The notes beneath the pieces are model-generated. The model saw only the letters and a list, made by a program, of their open reading frames with translations, did no database searches and had not been told where the DNA came from. A DNA stretch of 64,000 bases from Holophagaceae bacterium (GTDB lineage: Bacteria > Acidobacteriota > Holophagae > Holophagales > Holophagaceae). Within the stretch, counting starts at the first letter, position 1, and every line of letters starts with the position of its first letter. Below, piece after piece: positions 36,642 through 46,531 of this stretch. The position numbers were made by a program, and so were the translations under genes. The stretch covers positions 302,457-366,456 of the forward strand of contig JAJTBS010000003.1 in assembly GCA_021286765.1 (NCBI GenBank), read 5' to 3'.

Positions 36642-38916
36642 AGGCCCCCACCGGGGCCAGCACGTCACATACCAGCTTCCTGAGGTCCCGCACCGGATAC
36701 GGTTTCGGCAGGAACTGGACCTCCCCCTGGGCCACCAGGTCCCGGGCGGCCGCATCGGTGTCATAGCCGCTGCTGAGGATGATGGGGAGGCTTGGCTGGA
36801 GGCGACGCAGCTCCGTGAAGGTCTCGATGCCGTCCATGCGGGGCATCGTGAGATCGAGGAGGGCGAGGCGGATGCGGTCCCGGTGATCCAGGAACCGCAC
36901 CACGGCCTCGGCGCCATCCCGGGCGCGGATGACCTCGAAGCCCATGGATTCCAGGGCCGAGGCGGCGAAGTCCAGGACCATGGGTTCGTCGTCCGCTACC
37001 AGGGCCAGGCCCTGGAAGACCAGCCTCGGGCCCGAGTCCTCGGGTTGGAGGGTTTCCAGCTTCTCCCCGGTGGCGGGGAAGAGGATCCGGAAGGTCGTGC
37101 CCGCGCCGGGGACGCTGCGGATGATCATCCCGGCCTTGTGGGCCCGGAGGATCCCATGCATGGCCGAGAGCCCCAGTCCGTGGCCCTTGGGTTTGGTGGT
37201 GAAGAAAGGGTCAAAGATGCGCTCCACCAGCTCGGGGCCCATGCCGCAGCCGGTGTCCGTCACCTCGAGGATGGCGTAGCTCCCGGACTCCAGACCCTGG
37301 GTCGGGCAGAGGACCTCGAGCTGCGATCGGTCGAAGGTCTCCGTCAGGGTGCGGACGGTGATGGAGCCGTCTTCGGGGCCGATGGCCTCCGCGGCGTTGG
37401 TCACCAGATTCAGCACCACCTGCTGGATCTGGGCGGAATCTGCCAGAACCGGGGGGAGCCCCGGGGCCAGGTCCAGGTAAAGCTCGGTCTTCTTGGACAG
37501 GGTGACCTGCAGGAGGTGGGTCATCTCCGAAACCACCTCGTTCAGGCTCAGGGGCTTCACCACGAAGTGGCCGCGGCCGGAGTAGGCCAGCATCTGCCGG
37601 GTGAGGTCCGTGGCTTTCTGGACGGCCTTCTCGGCCTGGTCCAGGGAGCGGCGGGCCGGATCGGCCGGATCGAGGCGCATCTGCGCCAGATTGAGGTTCC
37701 CCAGCACGGCCGCCAGCAGGTTGTTGAAGTCATGGGCGATGCCCCCCGTGAGCACGCCAAGGCTTTCGAGCCGCTGGGTGTTCCGCAGGGCCTCCTGGTT
37801 GCGGAGCCGTTCCTCCTCCCGCTGGGCCAGGGCCAGGCCCGTGCGGCCCAGCTCATCCCCCAGCTGGGCGACTTCGCGGGAGGCGCCACGCAGCTCCGGG
37901 CGGTGGTACAGGTTGCCCCGTCCGATGTGGCGGGAGGCGTGGACCAGGCGGCGGATGGGGTCGGCGATCATCCGGTTGCCCATGGCCCGCGCGGCTGCCA
38001 GCGCCAGGAGGCCTGTCACCCCCAGCAGCAGCATGTTCCGGCGGTGGTCCTTCTGGCTCTCGCCCAGCACCTGCGACTCCGGCCGTCCCACCTGGAGGAA
38101 GAGGTAGGGCCGGGACTGGTCGGAGGCACGGATCTGGTGGAAGGCGAAGAGGGTCGACTGGCCGTCCCGCCGGGGCGCCCAGTAGGTCCCCTCCCGTTCG
38201 GTGCCCATGACCTTCCGGGCCTGATCCGGCGGCAGGGGCTTGCCCACCAGGGTTCCGTACCGGCCGGTGATGTGGGAGAGGTGGAACAGCACGGTGCCCG
38301 CGTGGTCCAGCACAGCCAGGGAGGTCTCCGCGGGTAGCCCCGCGCGCTTGAACAGGTCCGCGTAGGTCTCCAGATCATAGGCCGCCGCCAGGACGGCGAT
38401 GAGCTGACCCTGGTCGTTCACCACCGGGAGGGAGTAGTGGAGCACCGGGGTGCCGGTGTCTTGGTTGAGGACGTATTCGCCCACGGTGAAACGGCGGGTC
38501 TCGACGGCTTCCCAGAAATACTTGCGGTCCTTCCGTGGAATGGCGGGACCGGGGATGGCCGCCGCAATATCCAGGCCCGCCGGGTCTAGGGCGAAGATGT
38601 TCACGAAGCGGGGGTCCTCCTTCTGGATGGCCCGCAGGATCCGGCTGAAGGCAGGTCCATCCCCGCGCCGAAGCTCCGGCAGGAAGGAGAGGGTGGTGAG
38701 CATCTGCCGCACGGAGCTGGCCACCTGCTCCTGCTGGCTGGCCAGGTCGCTCACCACCTGGAGCAGGTGCTCCTGGGCCCGGACCTTCGCGTCATCGCGG
38801 CGTTCGAGGTTGGCGGCGTACTGGATGGCGAGGGCCGGCAGGAGGGCCAGCAGCACCACCCATGTCAGGTGGGTGCCGAGGCTCCATCTGCGTTTCACCG
38901 GCCCTGCGAGGGACAT
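36607..38916 (-). CDS. Hybrid sensor histidine kinase with periplasmic Cache-like domain and receiver
   Basis: The protein has 769 residues. TM1 (about 15-33), a large periplasmic domain of Cache type (about 40-285, with FVNIFALDPAGLDIAAAI and YFWEAVETRRFTVGEYV), TM2 near 290 and HAMP are followed by a HisKA domain with H395 in GGIAHDFNNLLAAVLGN. HATPase boxes are VVLNLVTNAAEAIG, DTGCGMG and GHGLGLSAM, and the C-terminal receiver has LALLDLTMPRMDG. No response-regulator gene with an output domain is adjacent, so output goes through a phosphorelay elsewhere. The Cache domain suggests a small-molecule ligand such as an amino or organic acid. Confidence 0.93.
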   Translation of the reverse strand: MSLAGPVKRRWSLGTHLTWVVLLALLPALAIQYAANLERRDDAKVRAQEHLLQVVSDLASQQEQVASSVRQMLTTLSFLPELRRGDGPAFSRILRAIQKEDPRFVNIFALDPAGLDIAAAIPGPAIPRKDRKYFWEAVETRRFTVGEYVLNQDTGTPVLHYSLPVVNDQGQLIAVLAAAYDLETYADLFKRAGLPAETSLAVLDHAGTVLFHLSHITGRYGTLVGKPLPPDQARKVMGTEREGTYWAPRRDGQSTLFAFHQIRASDQSRPYLFLQVGRPESQVLGESQKDHRRNMLLLGVTGLLALAAARAMGNRMIADPIRRLVHASRHIGRGNLYHRPELRGASREVAQLGDELGRTGLALAQREEERLRNQEALRNTQRLESLGVLTGGIAHDFNNLLAAVLGNLNLAQMRLDPADPARRSLDQAEKAVQKATDLTRQMLAYSGRGHFVVKPLSLNEVVSEMTHLLQVTLSKKTELYLDLAPGLPPVLADSAQIQQVVLNLVTNAAEAIGPEDGSITVRTLTETFDRSQLEVLCPTQGLESGSYAILEVTDTGCGMGPELVERIFDPFFTTKPKGHGLGLSAMHGILRAHKAGMIIRSVPGAGTTFRILFPATGEKLETLQPEDSGPRLVFQGLALVADDEPMVLDFAASALESMGFEVIRARDGAEAVVRFLDHRDRIRLALLDLTMPRMDGIETFTELRRLQPSLPIILSSGYDTDAAARDLVAQGEVQFLPKPYPVRDLRKLVCDVLAPVGAFRSPAPPNPGA

Positions 38917-38973
38917 GAACCCTGACCTTTCTTAGGGACACTCAAGGTGTCATCGGGCACTCTGGAAGGATCT

Positions 38974-41900
38974 ATGAATGATACGGGTCACGAGCTGCGG
39001 GATCTACTGAGGTCGACCGGACCCGCCGGGGACCTCGGAGCCCCGGGAGCCCGGCTCCGCTGGATGTCCCCGGGGGCTCTGGCGCTGGTGCTGGCCCGGT
39101 GGGTGGGCCGAGAGGGCAGGCCCCAGACCCTCTGGGTGGATGCCCCCAGCGAGGCCGAGGCCCGCGTCCTGGCGCAGGATCTGCAAGCGCTCCTGCCCGG
39201 GGCGGGGGTGGCGCATTTTCCGGGCTTCGCGGCCTACGCGGGCGGCGAAAGCAGTCCGCCGGGCATGGTGCTCCGGGAGCGCCTGTCCACCCTGGTGGGC
39301 CTGCTGGAGCGCCGCGTGCATGTGCTGGTCACGGGGCCCCTCACCGCCTGCGAGAAACTGCCCCATCCAACCTGGTTCCAGAAGCAGAAGCTGGAGCTGC
39401 GCAAGGGTGCCGAGGTGCCCCGCGAGCTGCTGCTGGAAACCCTGATCGCCCTGGGCTATCGCCGCACCGAGCTGGCCTCCGCGCCTGGCGAATTCAGCTC
39501 CCGGGGCATGGTGGTGGACCTCTGGCCCGACCACCTCGACCAGCCCCTGCGCCTGGAAACCTTCGGGGACGAACTGGAGCGGCTCAGCCCCTTCGATCCG
39601 GACACCCAGCGCCGCACTGGTGATGTGCTGGACGCCCTGACCCTCTACCCACGTTTCGAGGGGGACCGGGGCGATGGCGAGGCCCTGCTGGCCGCCGTGG
39701 CCTCCCGCGCCAGCCTCACCCAGGAACCCGGTGACGACCTGGCCTTCCGCCGTGCCCGTCTGGCCACCCACGGGCACTTCCCGGGCGAGGAGCTGTTCCA
39801 TCCCCTGCTGGCGCAGCCGAAGGGCCAGCTGGTCCACTGGGTGCCGCCCTGCTTGCGGGTCCGTCTGGACCCGGCCTGGGAGGAGGCGTTGCGGGAGTCG
39901 GAGCGCGCCCGCATCGAGGAGGGCCTGGCCATGCTGCGCCGTGGCGGCGTGGTGTGCCCCGACTTCGAGGACCGCTTCCTGCCCACGGATCCCAGCCGCG
40001 CCACGCTGCTGCTCACCGAGTGGCAGAGCGAGGCCACGGTGCCCCTGGCCGCTCAGCCCGTGCGCGAGTTCCAGGGCCGGCTCTCGGACTTGGCCGACCA
40101 CCTGCAGGACCTCGCCCTCACGGGCCACCGCGTGTTCCTGGCAGGTTCCACCCCGGGCATGCGGGACCGCTTCCAGGAGTTCATCCGCGAGCATGAGCTG
40201 CCCCAGGCCTACGGCACCGAGGTGGGCTGCCGCGCCCTGCACCTGTCCCTGAGCGCAGGCTTCCATTTGAAGGAGCCCGGCCTGGTCGTCTTCACCGAGC
40301 GCGAGGTCTTCGGGCGCAAGGCCGTCCAGTCGGCGCCGAAGAAATCGCGCAGTTCGGCGTTCCTGTCCGACCTGCGCGACCTCAAACCCGGCGACCGGGT
40401 GGTGCACCTGGACCACGGCATCGGCGAGTTCGTGGGCTTCGCCACCCTCACGGTGGGCGGTGAGGAGCAGGAGGTGCTGCAGCTCCGCTACGCCGACGGC
40501 GGCCAGTTGAACGTGAGCCTGGAGCGGGCTGACCTCATGCAGCGCTACACCGGCGCTGAGGGCCACCTGCCGCCCCTGGACAAGCTGGGCGGGGCCTCCT
40601 GGGCCAAGGTCAAGCGCCGGGCCAAGAAGGCCATCCGCGACATGGCCGACGAGCTGCTGAAGCTCTACGCCCAGCGCAAGCTGGAGAAGGGCCACGCCTA
40701 TCCGCCGGATGGGCCGGACATGGCGGCCTTCGATACGAGCTTCCCCTTCACCCTCACACCGGACCAGGTGGAGGCCATCGAGGCGGTGAAGGCGGATCTG
40801 GAATCGCCGCGCCCCATGGACCGCCTGCTGGTGGGCGATGTGGGGTTCGGCAAGACGGAAGTGGCCATGCGCGCCGCCGCCAAGGTGGCCCTGGAAGGCA
40901 AGCAGGTGGCCGTGCTGTGCCCGACCACCGTGCTCTGCTTCCAGCACTTCCGCACCTTCCGTGAGCGCTTCGCGGGCTTCCCCATCCGCATCGAGATGCT
41001 GAACCGCTTCGTGGATGCCGTGGACCAGAAGCGCATTCTGCAGGAGCTGGGCGACGGCAAGATCGAGATCGTGGTGGGCACCCACCAGATGCTGGGCGCC
41101 AAGGTGAAGTTCGCGGATCTGGGCCTGGTGATCATCGATGAGGAGCAGCGCTTCGGCGTGGGGCACAAGGAGAAGCTGAAGAAGCTGCGCCTCAACGTGG
41201 ACCAGCTGGCGCTCAGTGCCACGCCCATCCCTCGCACCCTGCACATGAGCCTCACGGGCCTGCGCGAGATCAGCCTCATCGAAACGCCCCCCAAGGACCG
41301 GTTGGCCATCGAGACCGTGGTGGCCCCCTGGAGCGATGAGCTGGTGCAGACCGCCATCCAGTTTGAGCTGCGGCGTGGCGGTCAGGTGTATCTGGTGCAC
41401 AACCGCGTGGAATCCATCGTCAGCATCGCCGCGCGGGTGCGCGAGCTGGTGCCCGATGCCCGCGTGGGGGTGGGCCATGGCCAGCTCACCGACGAGGGCC
41501 TGGAGCAGGTGATGCTGGGCTTCATGGAGGGCCGCATCGACGTGCTGGTGGCCACCACCATCGTGGAGAACGGCCTAGACGTGCCCAACGCCAACACCCT
41601 CATCGTCCACCGGGCCGATGCCTTCGGCCTCAGCCAGCTCTACCAGCTGCGGGGCCGCGTCGGCCGCAGCGATGTGCCCGCCTACGCCTACCTGATGATC
41701 CCGCCCAAGCACGAGATCAGCGAGGATGCCCGCAAGCGCCTGCAGGCCCTGGAGGATTTCTCGGAGCTGGGCTCGGGTTTCCGGGTGGCGGCCATGGACC
41801 TCGAACTGCGTGGCGCGGGCAATCTGCTCGGCGGTGAGCAGAGCGGCCACATCCACGACATCGGCTTCGAACTCTACGTGAAGCTTCTCGAGGAGACGCT

Positions 41901-42378
41901 CTCGGAGCTGCAGGGCCAGCCCAGCGGCACCTTCGAGGTGAAGCTGGACAACCTGGCCCCCGGCGCCCAGCTGGGCCGCCGCTGGATCGACCAGGCCAGC
42001 GAGCGCCTGGTGGCCTACAAGCGCATCTCGCGGCTGCGCGAGGAGAAGGACCTGGAGCTCTACCGCCTGGACCTGGAGGACCGCTTCGGCCGCATCGCGG
42101 ATGACGACCCCGAGACCCTGCGCTTCTTCGAGCTGCTCAAGGTCAAGCTGCGGGCCCAGACCCTGGCCGTCTCCGAAGTGGCCCTGGACAAGGGCCAGCT
42201 GAAGTTCCGCCTCAGCCCCCAGACGCCCTTGGACCCCGCCAATCTCATGGGCTGGGTGGGCCGCACCAAGGGCGCCAGCCTCAGCCCCGATGGGGCCCTG
42301 CGGATGCCCGTGCAGGGCATCGCCGACGGACCCATCCTTCAGGCCCAGCGAGTGCTGGCGGAGTGGGCGGGGCTGTAG
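38974..42378 (+). CDS. mfd: Transcription-repair coupling factor Mfd
   Basis: Mfd (1134 residues) removes stalled RNA polymerase and recruits UvrA. The N-terminal UvrB-like region is followed by the RNAP-interaction domain (about 465-530: DLKPGDRVVHLDHGIGEFVG). The RecG-like translocase has Walker A VGDVGFGKTEVA near 620, the DEEQ box near 722, and helicase blocks VATTIVENGLDVPNANTLI and LRGRVGRSDVPAYAYLM. A C-terminal UvrA-binding domain ends the protein. I chose the ATG at 38974 with GGAAGG upstream; a GTG at 38947 would add nine residues. The N-terminal region is divergent, but nothing is truncated. Confidence 0.96.
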   Translation: MNDTGHELRDLLRSTGPAGDLGAPGARLRWMSPGALALVLARWVGREGRPQTLWVDAPSEAEARVLAQDLQALLPGAGVAHFPGFAAYAGGESSPPGMVLRERLSTLVGLLERRVHVLVTGPLTACEKLPHPTWFQKQKLELRKGAEVPRELLLETLIALGYRRTELASAPGEFSSRGMVVDLWPDHLDQPLRLETFGDELERLSPFDPDTQRRTGDVLDALTLYPRFEGDRGDGEALLAAVASRASLTQEPGDDLAFRRARLATHGHFPGEELFHPLLAQPKGQLVHWVPPCLRVRLDPAWEEALRESERARIEEGLAMLRRGGVVCPDFEDRFLPTDPSRATLLLTEWQSEATVPLAAQPVREFQGRLSDLADHLQDLALTGHRVFLAGSTPGMRDRFQEFIREHELPQAYGTEVGCRALHLSLSAGFHLKEPGLVVFTEREVFGRKAVQSAPKKSRSSAFLSDLRDLKPGDRVVHLDHGIGEFVGFATLTVGGEEQEVLQLRYADGGQLNVSLERADLMQRYTGAEGHLPPLDKLGGASWAKVKRRAKKAIRDMADELLKLYAQRKLEKGHAYPPDGPDMAAFDTSFPFTLTPDQVEAIEAVKADLESPRPMDRLLVGDVGFGKTEVAMRAAAKVALEGKQVAVLCPTTVLCFQHFRTFRERFAGFPIRIEMLNRFVDAVDQKRILQELGDGKIEIVVGTHQMLGAKVKFADLGLVIIDEEQRFGVGHKEKLKKLRLNVDQLALSATPIPRTLHMSLTGLREISLIETPPKDRLAIETVVAPWSDELVQTAIQFELRRGGQVYLVHNRVESIVSIAARVRELVPDARVGVGHGQLTDEGLEQVMLGFMEGRIDVLVATTIVENGLDVPNANTLIVHRADAFGLSQLYQLRGRVGRSDVPAYAYLMIPPKHEISEDARKRLQALEDFSELGSGFRVAAMDLELRGAGNLLGGEQSGHIHDIGFELYVKLLEETLSELQGQPSGTFEVKLDNLAPGAQLGRRWIDQASERLVAYKRISRLREEKDLELYRLDLEDRFGRIADDDPETLRFFELLKVKLRAQTLAVSEVALDKGQLKFRLSPQTPLDPANLMGWVGRTKGASLSPDGALRMPVQGIADGPILQAQRVLAEWAGL

Positions 42379-42457
42379 GGAGGAAAACAGCTCAGGCCGG
42401 GGCGCTCGTGCCTAGGCTTTATTTCAGAGGAAGTCGGAAATCCACGGCCAGGGGATT

Positions 42458-43492
42458 CTACGATTCCTTCATCCCGCTTGGTGATTCGGCGTGAGATGAG
42501 TCCGATACCGAGGATTGGATGCGACGGTTTCGTTTTGCGCGAAACCAGCGGAAGGATGCGAAGGCGCACCAAGCTGCCACAACCCACGGGAGCAGGATGA
42601 ATATCAAACGAAGCATGAAGGCGAGGGAACCCGCCACCATGGCTGTGGAATCTCGCAGCGATTCCGATAGTGCCCACCAGGAACTGGGACGGGCCAGGGA
42701 AATGGGCTCGGGCTCGCTCAACTCAACCACGATCGTCGAGAGGGAAATCTGGTGATCGAAGAATCGGCGTTCACCCTCTGCATGCTCGATCTCTTCTGTG
42801 ATTCGGGAGATCTCCGTTTCTGCCTCCAACACTTCCTTCAGGTTGCCTGCCCTTGTGCGAAGCAGTTCGCGGATGCGATTCAGGGCTTCGCGCTTGACCC
42901 GAAGGCGCGTATCCAGGTCGGAATAGGCTTTGGTGACATCCTGGACGTTGGAACTCTCAGACATGACCTTGCCCAGCGACCGGATCCTCGATCCGATCGA
43001 TTCATAGGAGGCTGAAGGCACTCGAACAGAAATGGTTCCTGAGCGTGAACCTGATGGATTCCGACGAACCTGCGTATCAGCGATGTAGCCACCCAGGCTC
43101 TCGATCACCTTTCCCAGTTCTTTCGCGGCCTTTTCAAATTCAGCGACCTCGATGGAAACTTGACCGGTTCGGATCAACTTCAGCGGATTAGAGTCAGGTC
43201 GTGGCAGCTGGCCCGACGATTTGTCAGCGGACTCCATGAGGTCCATGCCCACAGACTTGGATTTTTCTCGCGACGCTGAATTCGGCCGGATTGATTCCAT
43301 CAGACCAGCGAGTGGGCTTGCAGCTTTGAAGAGCTCTTGCGGAGCGAAACTGTCTCTTTTTCTGTTTCCCGCTCGATCCTGTGCCTGACCAACCCGTGCG
43401 TGATGAGAATCGATCACCCCGTTTGCGAAGGTCAGCACCACGACTGCGGCAAGAACGCCGATCGTGATCTTCAACCACAGACGCCAATTCAT
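42458..43492 (-). CDS. DUF4349-domain membrane protein with less GC-rich coding
   Basis: The protein has 344 residues. There is an N-terminal hydrophobic segment at about 9-25, a DUF4349-like periplasmic core (LIRTGQVSIEVAEFEKAAKE; GTISVRVPSASYESI; TEISRITEEIEHAEGERRFF), and a C-terminal TM segment followed by a basic tail. It is probably an envelope lipoprotein-like sensor or stress protein of unknown function. The coding DNA is visibly less GC-rich at third positions than its neighbours (many A/T-ending codons such as gat, gaa and aat), which suggests recent acquisition. No ribosome binding site stands out. It lies 79 bp after the convergent mfd. Confidence 0.78.
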   Translation of the reverse strand: MNWRLWLKITIGVLAAVVVLTFANGVIDSHHARVGQAQDRAGNRKRDSFAPQELFKAASPLAGLMESIRPNSASREKSKSVGMDLMESADKSSGQLPRPDSNPLKLIRTGQVSIEVAEFEKAAKELGKVIESLGGYIADTQVRRNPSGSRSGTISVRVPSASYESIGSRIRSLGKVMSESSNVQDVTKAYSDLDTRLRVKREALNRIRELLRTRAGNLKEVLEAETEISRITEEIEHAEGERRFFDHQISLSTIVVELSEPEPISLARPSSWWALSESLRDSTAMVAGSLAFMLRLIFILLPWVVAAWCAFASFRWFRAKRNRRIQSSVSDSSHAESPSGMKES

Positions 43493-43544
43493 GGCTTTCT
43501 CCAGGAGGGCTAGCGGGAAAATGGCTCTCTGCCCGAGGGTCAGA

Positions 43545-44837
43545 CTACTTCTTCGCCACCGGCTCCACCTTCCGTGCCGAGGCGAACATCGCCACGCAGG
43601 GATCCACCACGGCGGGCGTCTTGGAATTCGTCAGCACGGTGCCCACGCATTGGAGTCCGCTCACGTCCAGCAGGGCGGTGAGGAGGTGGCGGTACTCACC
43701 CTTGGCGGGCTCCTGGTCCACCGACTTCCTGTCGGTGGAGAGCACCCAGTAGCCCTTCAGGAGGGGAGTGGTCACCTCGTGCAGGGGCAACTCCGTCTCC
43801 GCCGACATGGGCAGCAGGCGCTTCACCACGTCATCGGCGGTGGCCTTGATCCCCAGGGGATTGCCAGGGCCGTTGCTGGGGCTGAAGAGCACCTTGAAGC
43901 CTGCGGTGCCGGGGATGGTGTAGGTCACGGTGAACTGGCTCTGGGGCCGTGGATTGCCTGGCGCCTCCGCCCAGGTCTCGGGCAGGGTGAGGCTGAGGTG
44001 GCCGCCGCCGGCCAGAGCGAAGTGGTGGTCCACCAGCGTGGGCAGGGGAATGGCGGCTGCGTCGGTTTCCGGCAAGGCCTGCAGGGCGGCGGGCAGGCTC
44101 TGCCAGGCATTTCCCGGCGCCACCGGCGGAGCCATGGGTTCCCCGGCCTTCAGTTTCTTGAGCATCTGGGCGGCGTATTCGGTGCGCGCCGCGTCCTTCT
44201 GCTGTTCCGCCATGGTCTTGCCCTTCTCCACGCAGGATGCGGCCTCCTTGGCATCGCCACCAGAGAAGGCCAGGGCCTGGCCCAGGTCGATCCAGCCCAG
44301 GGAGCTGCCGGGGTCCAGCCGGGTGGCGCGACGGCAGATCTCCACGACGCCCCGGGACTCACCGGCGGCCATCATGCGGAAGACCAGGTTCAGCCAGCCC
44401 TTGGCCACGAAGGCGTGGTCCTTGTGCAGGGCCTCCACCTTCTCCAGACAGGCCTGGGCGGCTTTCCACTCGTGCGTCTCCATCAGGGTGTTGGCCTGGG
44501 CGTTCCAGGGCTGCATGGTCTTGCCGCCATCCAGCTGGATGGCCCGCCATCCGGCGCGCACGGCGGCGGGATAGCGCCGCAGGTTCCGCAGGCAGATGGC
44601 GAATTCGTTCCAGATTTCAGGACGGTTCGGCGCCAGGGCCAGGGCCTTCTCGTAGAGGGGAAGGGCGGCCGCGTAGGCCTTCTTCTGCAGCTCGGCGTAG
44701 GCAGCATCGTAGGCCTTGGCGGCTTCAGTGGCCGGACCCTCCGCCTTCTTCTGGGGGGGCTTGGTCGGGGTGGTGTCGGCACTGAGGGGCGCGCCCAGGC
44801 TAAGCAGTGCGAGCAGGGAAGGGACCAAGTGGTTCAT
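43545..44837 (-). CDS. Exported TPR-repeat protein
   Basis: The protein has 430 residues from the ATG at 44837, with GGAG upstream and a signal peptide MNHLVPSLLALLSLGAPLSA. Several tetratricopeptide-like repeats occupy about 40-220 (AKAYDAAYAELQKKAYAAAL, PLYEKALALAPNRPEIWNEF and later). A C-terminal beta-rich domain of about 170 residues follows (ALAGGGHLSLTLPETW ... RHLLTALLDVSGLQCVG). I recognise no named family for the C-terminal part. A longer in-frame start would precede the signal peptide and is rejected. It is transcribed divergently from the DUF2254 gene. Confidence 0.72.
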   Translation of the reverse strand: MNHLVPSLLALLSLGAPLSADTTPTKPPQKKAEGPATEAAKAYDAAYAELQKKAYAAALPLYEKALALAPNRPEIWNEFAICLRNLRRYPAAVRAGWRAIQLDGGKTMQPWNAQANTLMETHEWKAAQACLEKVEALHKDHAFVAKGWLNLVFRMMAAGESRGVVEICRRATRLDPGSSLGWIDLGQALAFSGGDAKEAASCVEKGKTMAEQQKDAARTEYAAQMLKKLKAGEPMAPPVAPGNAWQSLPAALQALPETDAAAIPLPTLVDHHFALAGGGHLSLTLPETWAEAPGNPRPQSQFTVTYTIPGTAGFKVLFSPSNGPGNPLGIKATADDVVKRLLPMSAETELPLHEVTTPLLKGYWVLSTDRKSVDQEPAKGEYRHLLTALLDVSGLQCVGTVLTNSKTPAVVDPCVAMFASARKVEPVAKK

Positions 44838-44967
44838 GGGGGCTCCGGCCGGCGGAAGAACATCAAAAGGCTCGAGATCGCTGGGGCCCTCCAGCATCCC
44901 AGAGCCCGGGGGCAGGGGCAAGGCGGCGGGGACTCAGCCGTTTTCCGCTTCCCGCCGAAAGGCTGGC

Positions 44968-46443
44968 ATGGCCCAGGCACGGAGCACCAGCCTCTGGAGC
45001 GGCCACCGTCCGACGATGGTGGCGGCGGGATGTTTTCTGGCCGCCGCGGTGCTGGGCCTGGTGACGACCCACTTCGGCAGCATCCGGGACTTCGAGCCCG
45101 CGGGCATCGCCACCGCGAGCCGGACCCTGAACGCCATCATGTCCGTGACCATGACGAGCATCGCGCTCATCCTGCCGCTCACGGCGAACCTCTACACGCC
45201 GAGGCTGGTGAAGCTCTACGTGGCGCACCCCCTGATCGTCAGCGGTCTGTCGATCCTCGTCTTCAGCAACCTGCTGCTGATGTCCCTGCATTTCTTCCCG
45301 CCGGGGCACCCCTTCGTCCGGTTCGGCATCTGGATCATCGCGTTCATCTACCTGGTGGTGCTCGCGGGCGTGCTGCCTTACCTCTTCGGCATCAGCCGTT
45401 TCCTGCGCCCCAGTTTCTTCATGCCCATGCTCACCCGGAAGGGGCTGCGCAGCCTCCAGGAGCTGTCCCGGGGGCGCCGCCTCGAAGCCAACAAGGACGA
45501 GCTCTTCGAGACCATCGATGTGGTGACCAACGTGGCGCTCACGGGCATGGCCCGTGGGGACCGGCAGCTGGTGATGCTGGCCCTGAAGAGCCTGCACGCC
45601 CTGCTGACGGGCATCATCCAGTGCGCGGGGCCGGAGCTGTCCGCCTGGCGGGGCTCGCGGCCCTGGTTCGTGCCGGGTCTGGCCAACGAGGGCCAGGATT
45701 ACCTCACCCGGGAGCGGGTCTGGCCCGAGGCCTATGTGCTGGCGCAGACCCTGAAGGTGGCCGAGGTGGCGACCCGCCGCCAGCATGAGCTGCTCTCGGA
45801 ATTGGCCGCGCAGCTGGTGGACACGGCCCGGCTGGCCTGCGCCGTCGAAGCCGAACCCGTCATCGAATTGCACGTCATGACCTTCAACACCCTGTTGCGG
45901 GAGGCCCTGGAGGAGAAGGACCTGCGCCGCTTCCAGAACCTGTCCTACCACTACCGCCTGCTCATCGAGGCCTTCCACGCCCGTCCCGAGCGCATGCACG
46001 AGGCCACCCGCCACCTCCTGCACTACGCCCGCCTCGCCGCCAGGCAGGGCATCGCCTTCGCCTTCGAGACTGTGGTCTACGACCTGGGCGAGCTGGTGCT
46101 CAGCCTCGCCCGCCGGGATGAGGGCGCGGCCGTGGAACTGGTCCAGGCCTGGGCAGGACCGGTGTGGCAGGAGGCCACCGCCCCGGACAGCCCCATGAAG
46201 AAGGTGGGCTGGCGCACCATCCTGCGCACCCATTGGGAGGCCCGGGCCCAGGGCTTGAAGGAGGTGGCCGAGGCCATTTTCTGGCGCTTCCTGGCGGACG
46301 AGGCCATCCACCGGGAGCAGCTGGAGCTGTTGCTGGAGGAGAACCGCGAGCTGCACTATGAATTCAACGACCGCCTCATGCGGTTTGCCCACCTGTCACC
46401 CCCAGCCTGGGAGCAGGCCCAGGCGTTCCTGGAACAGTGGTAG
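44968..46443 (+). CDS. DUF2254-family membrane protein
   Basis: The protein has 491 residues from the ATG at 44968, with AAGG upstream. Four hydrophobic segments lie in the first 150 residues (PTMVAAGCFLAAAVLGLV; SVTMTSIALILPLTANLY; LIVSGLSILVFSNLLLM; FGIWIIAFIYLVVLAGVL), and a large cytoplasmic helical domain follows. This matches the DUF2254 family of predicted inner-membrane proteins of unknown function. The in-frame stretch before 44968 is the antisense of the TPR gene and not coding. Two small hairpins follow the stop. Confidence 0.75.
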   Translation: MAQARSTSLWSGHRPTMVAAGCFLAAAVLGLVTTHFGSIRDFEPAGIATASRTLNAIMSVTMTSIALILPLTANLYTPRLVKLYVAHPLIVSGLSILVFSNLLLMSLHFFPPGHPFVRFGIWIIAFIYLVVLAGVLPYLFGISRFLRPSFFMPMLTRKGLRSLQELSRGRRLEANKDELFETIDVVTNVALTGMARGDRQLVMLALKSLHALLTGIIQCAGPELSAWRGSRPWFVPGLANEGQDYLTRERVWPEAYVLAQTLKVAEVATRRQHELLSELAAQLVDTARLACAVEAEPVIELHVMTFNTLLREALEEKDLRRFQNLSYHYRLLIEAFHARPERMHEATRHLLHYARLAARQGIAFAFETVVYDLGELVLSLARRDEGAAVELVQAWAGPVWQEATAPDSPMKKVGWRTILRTHWEARAQGLKEVAEAIFWRFLADEAIHREQLELLLEENRELHYEFNDRLMRFAHLSPPAWEQAQAFLEQW

Positions 46444-46490
46444 CCGTTCGCCGGTGGGTGCCCTCCATTCGCCGATCCCCATGAACGGGG

Positions 46491-46504
46491 GTCCTCCAGA
46501 GGAC
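46491..46504. terminator. Small hairpin between DUF2254 gene and the three-repeat gene
   Basis: GTCCT-CCAG-AGGAC forms a 5-bp stem with a 4-base loop, preceded by a CCCC-ATGAAC-GGGG element at 46477-46490. No T-run follows. The 88-bp gap holds nothing else that I can name except the TGGAG ribosome binding site of the next gene. Confidence 0.3.
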
Positions 46505-46531
46505 TAGCTTGGAGTCAGCCCTGGAGTCCCC

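Noticed and set aside
39004..41478. An 824-codon open frame opposite mfd
   Set aside because: Same artefact: no recognisable domain, and mfd is intact in the opposite strand.
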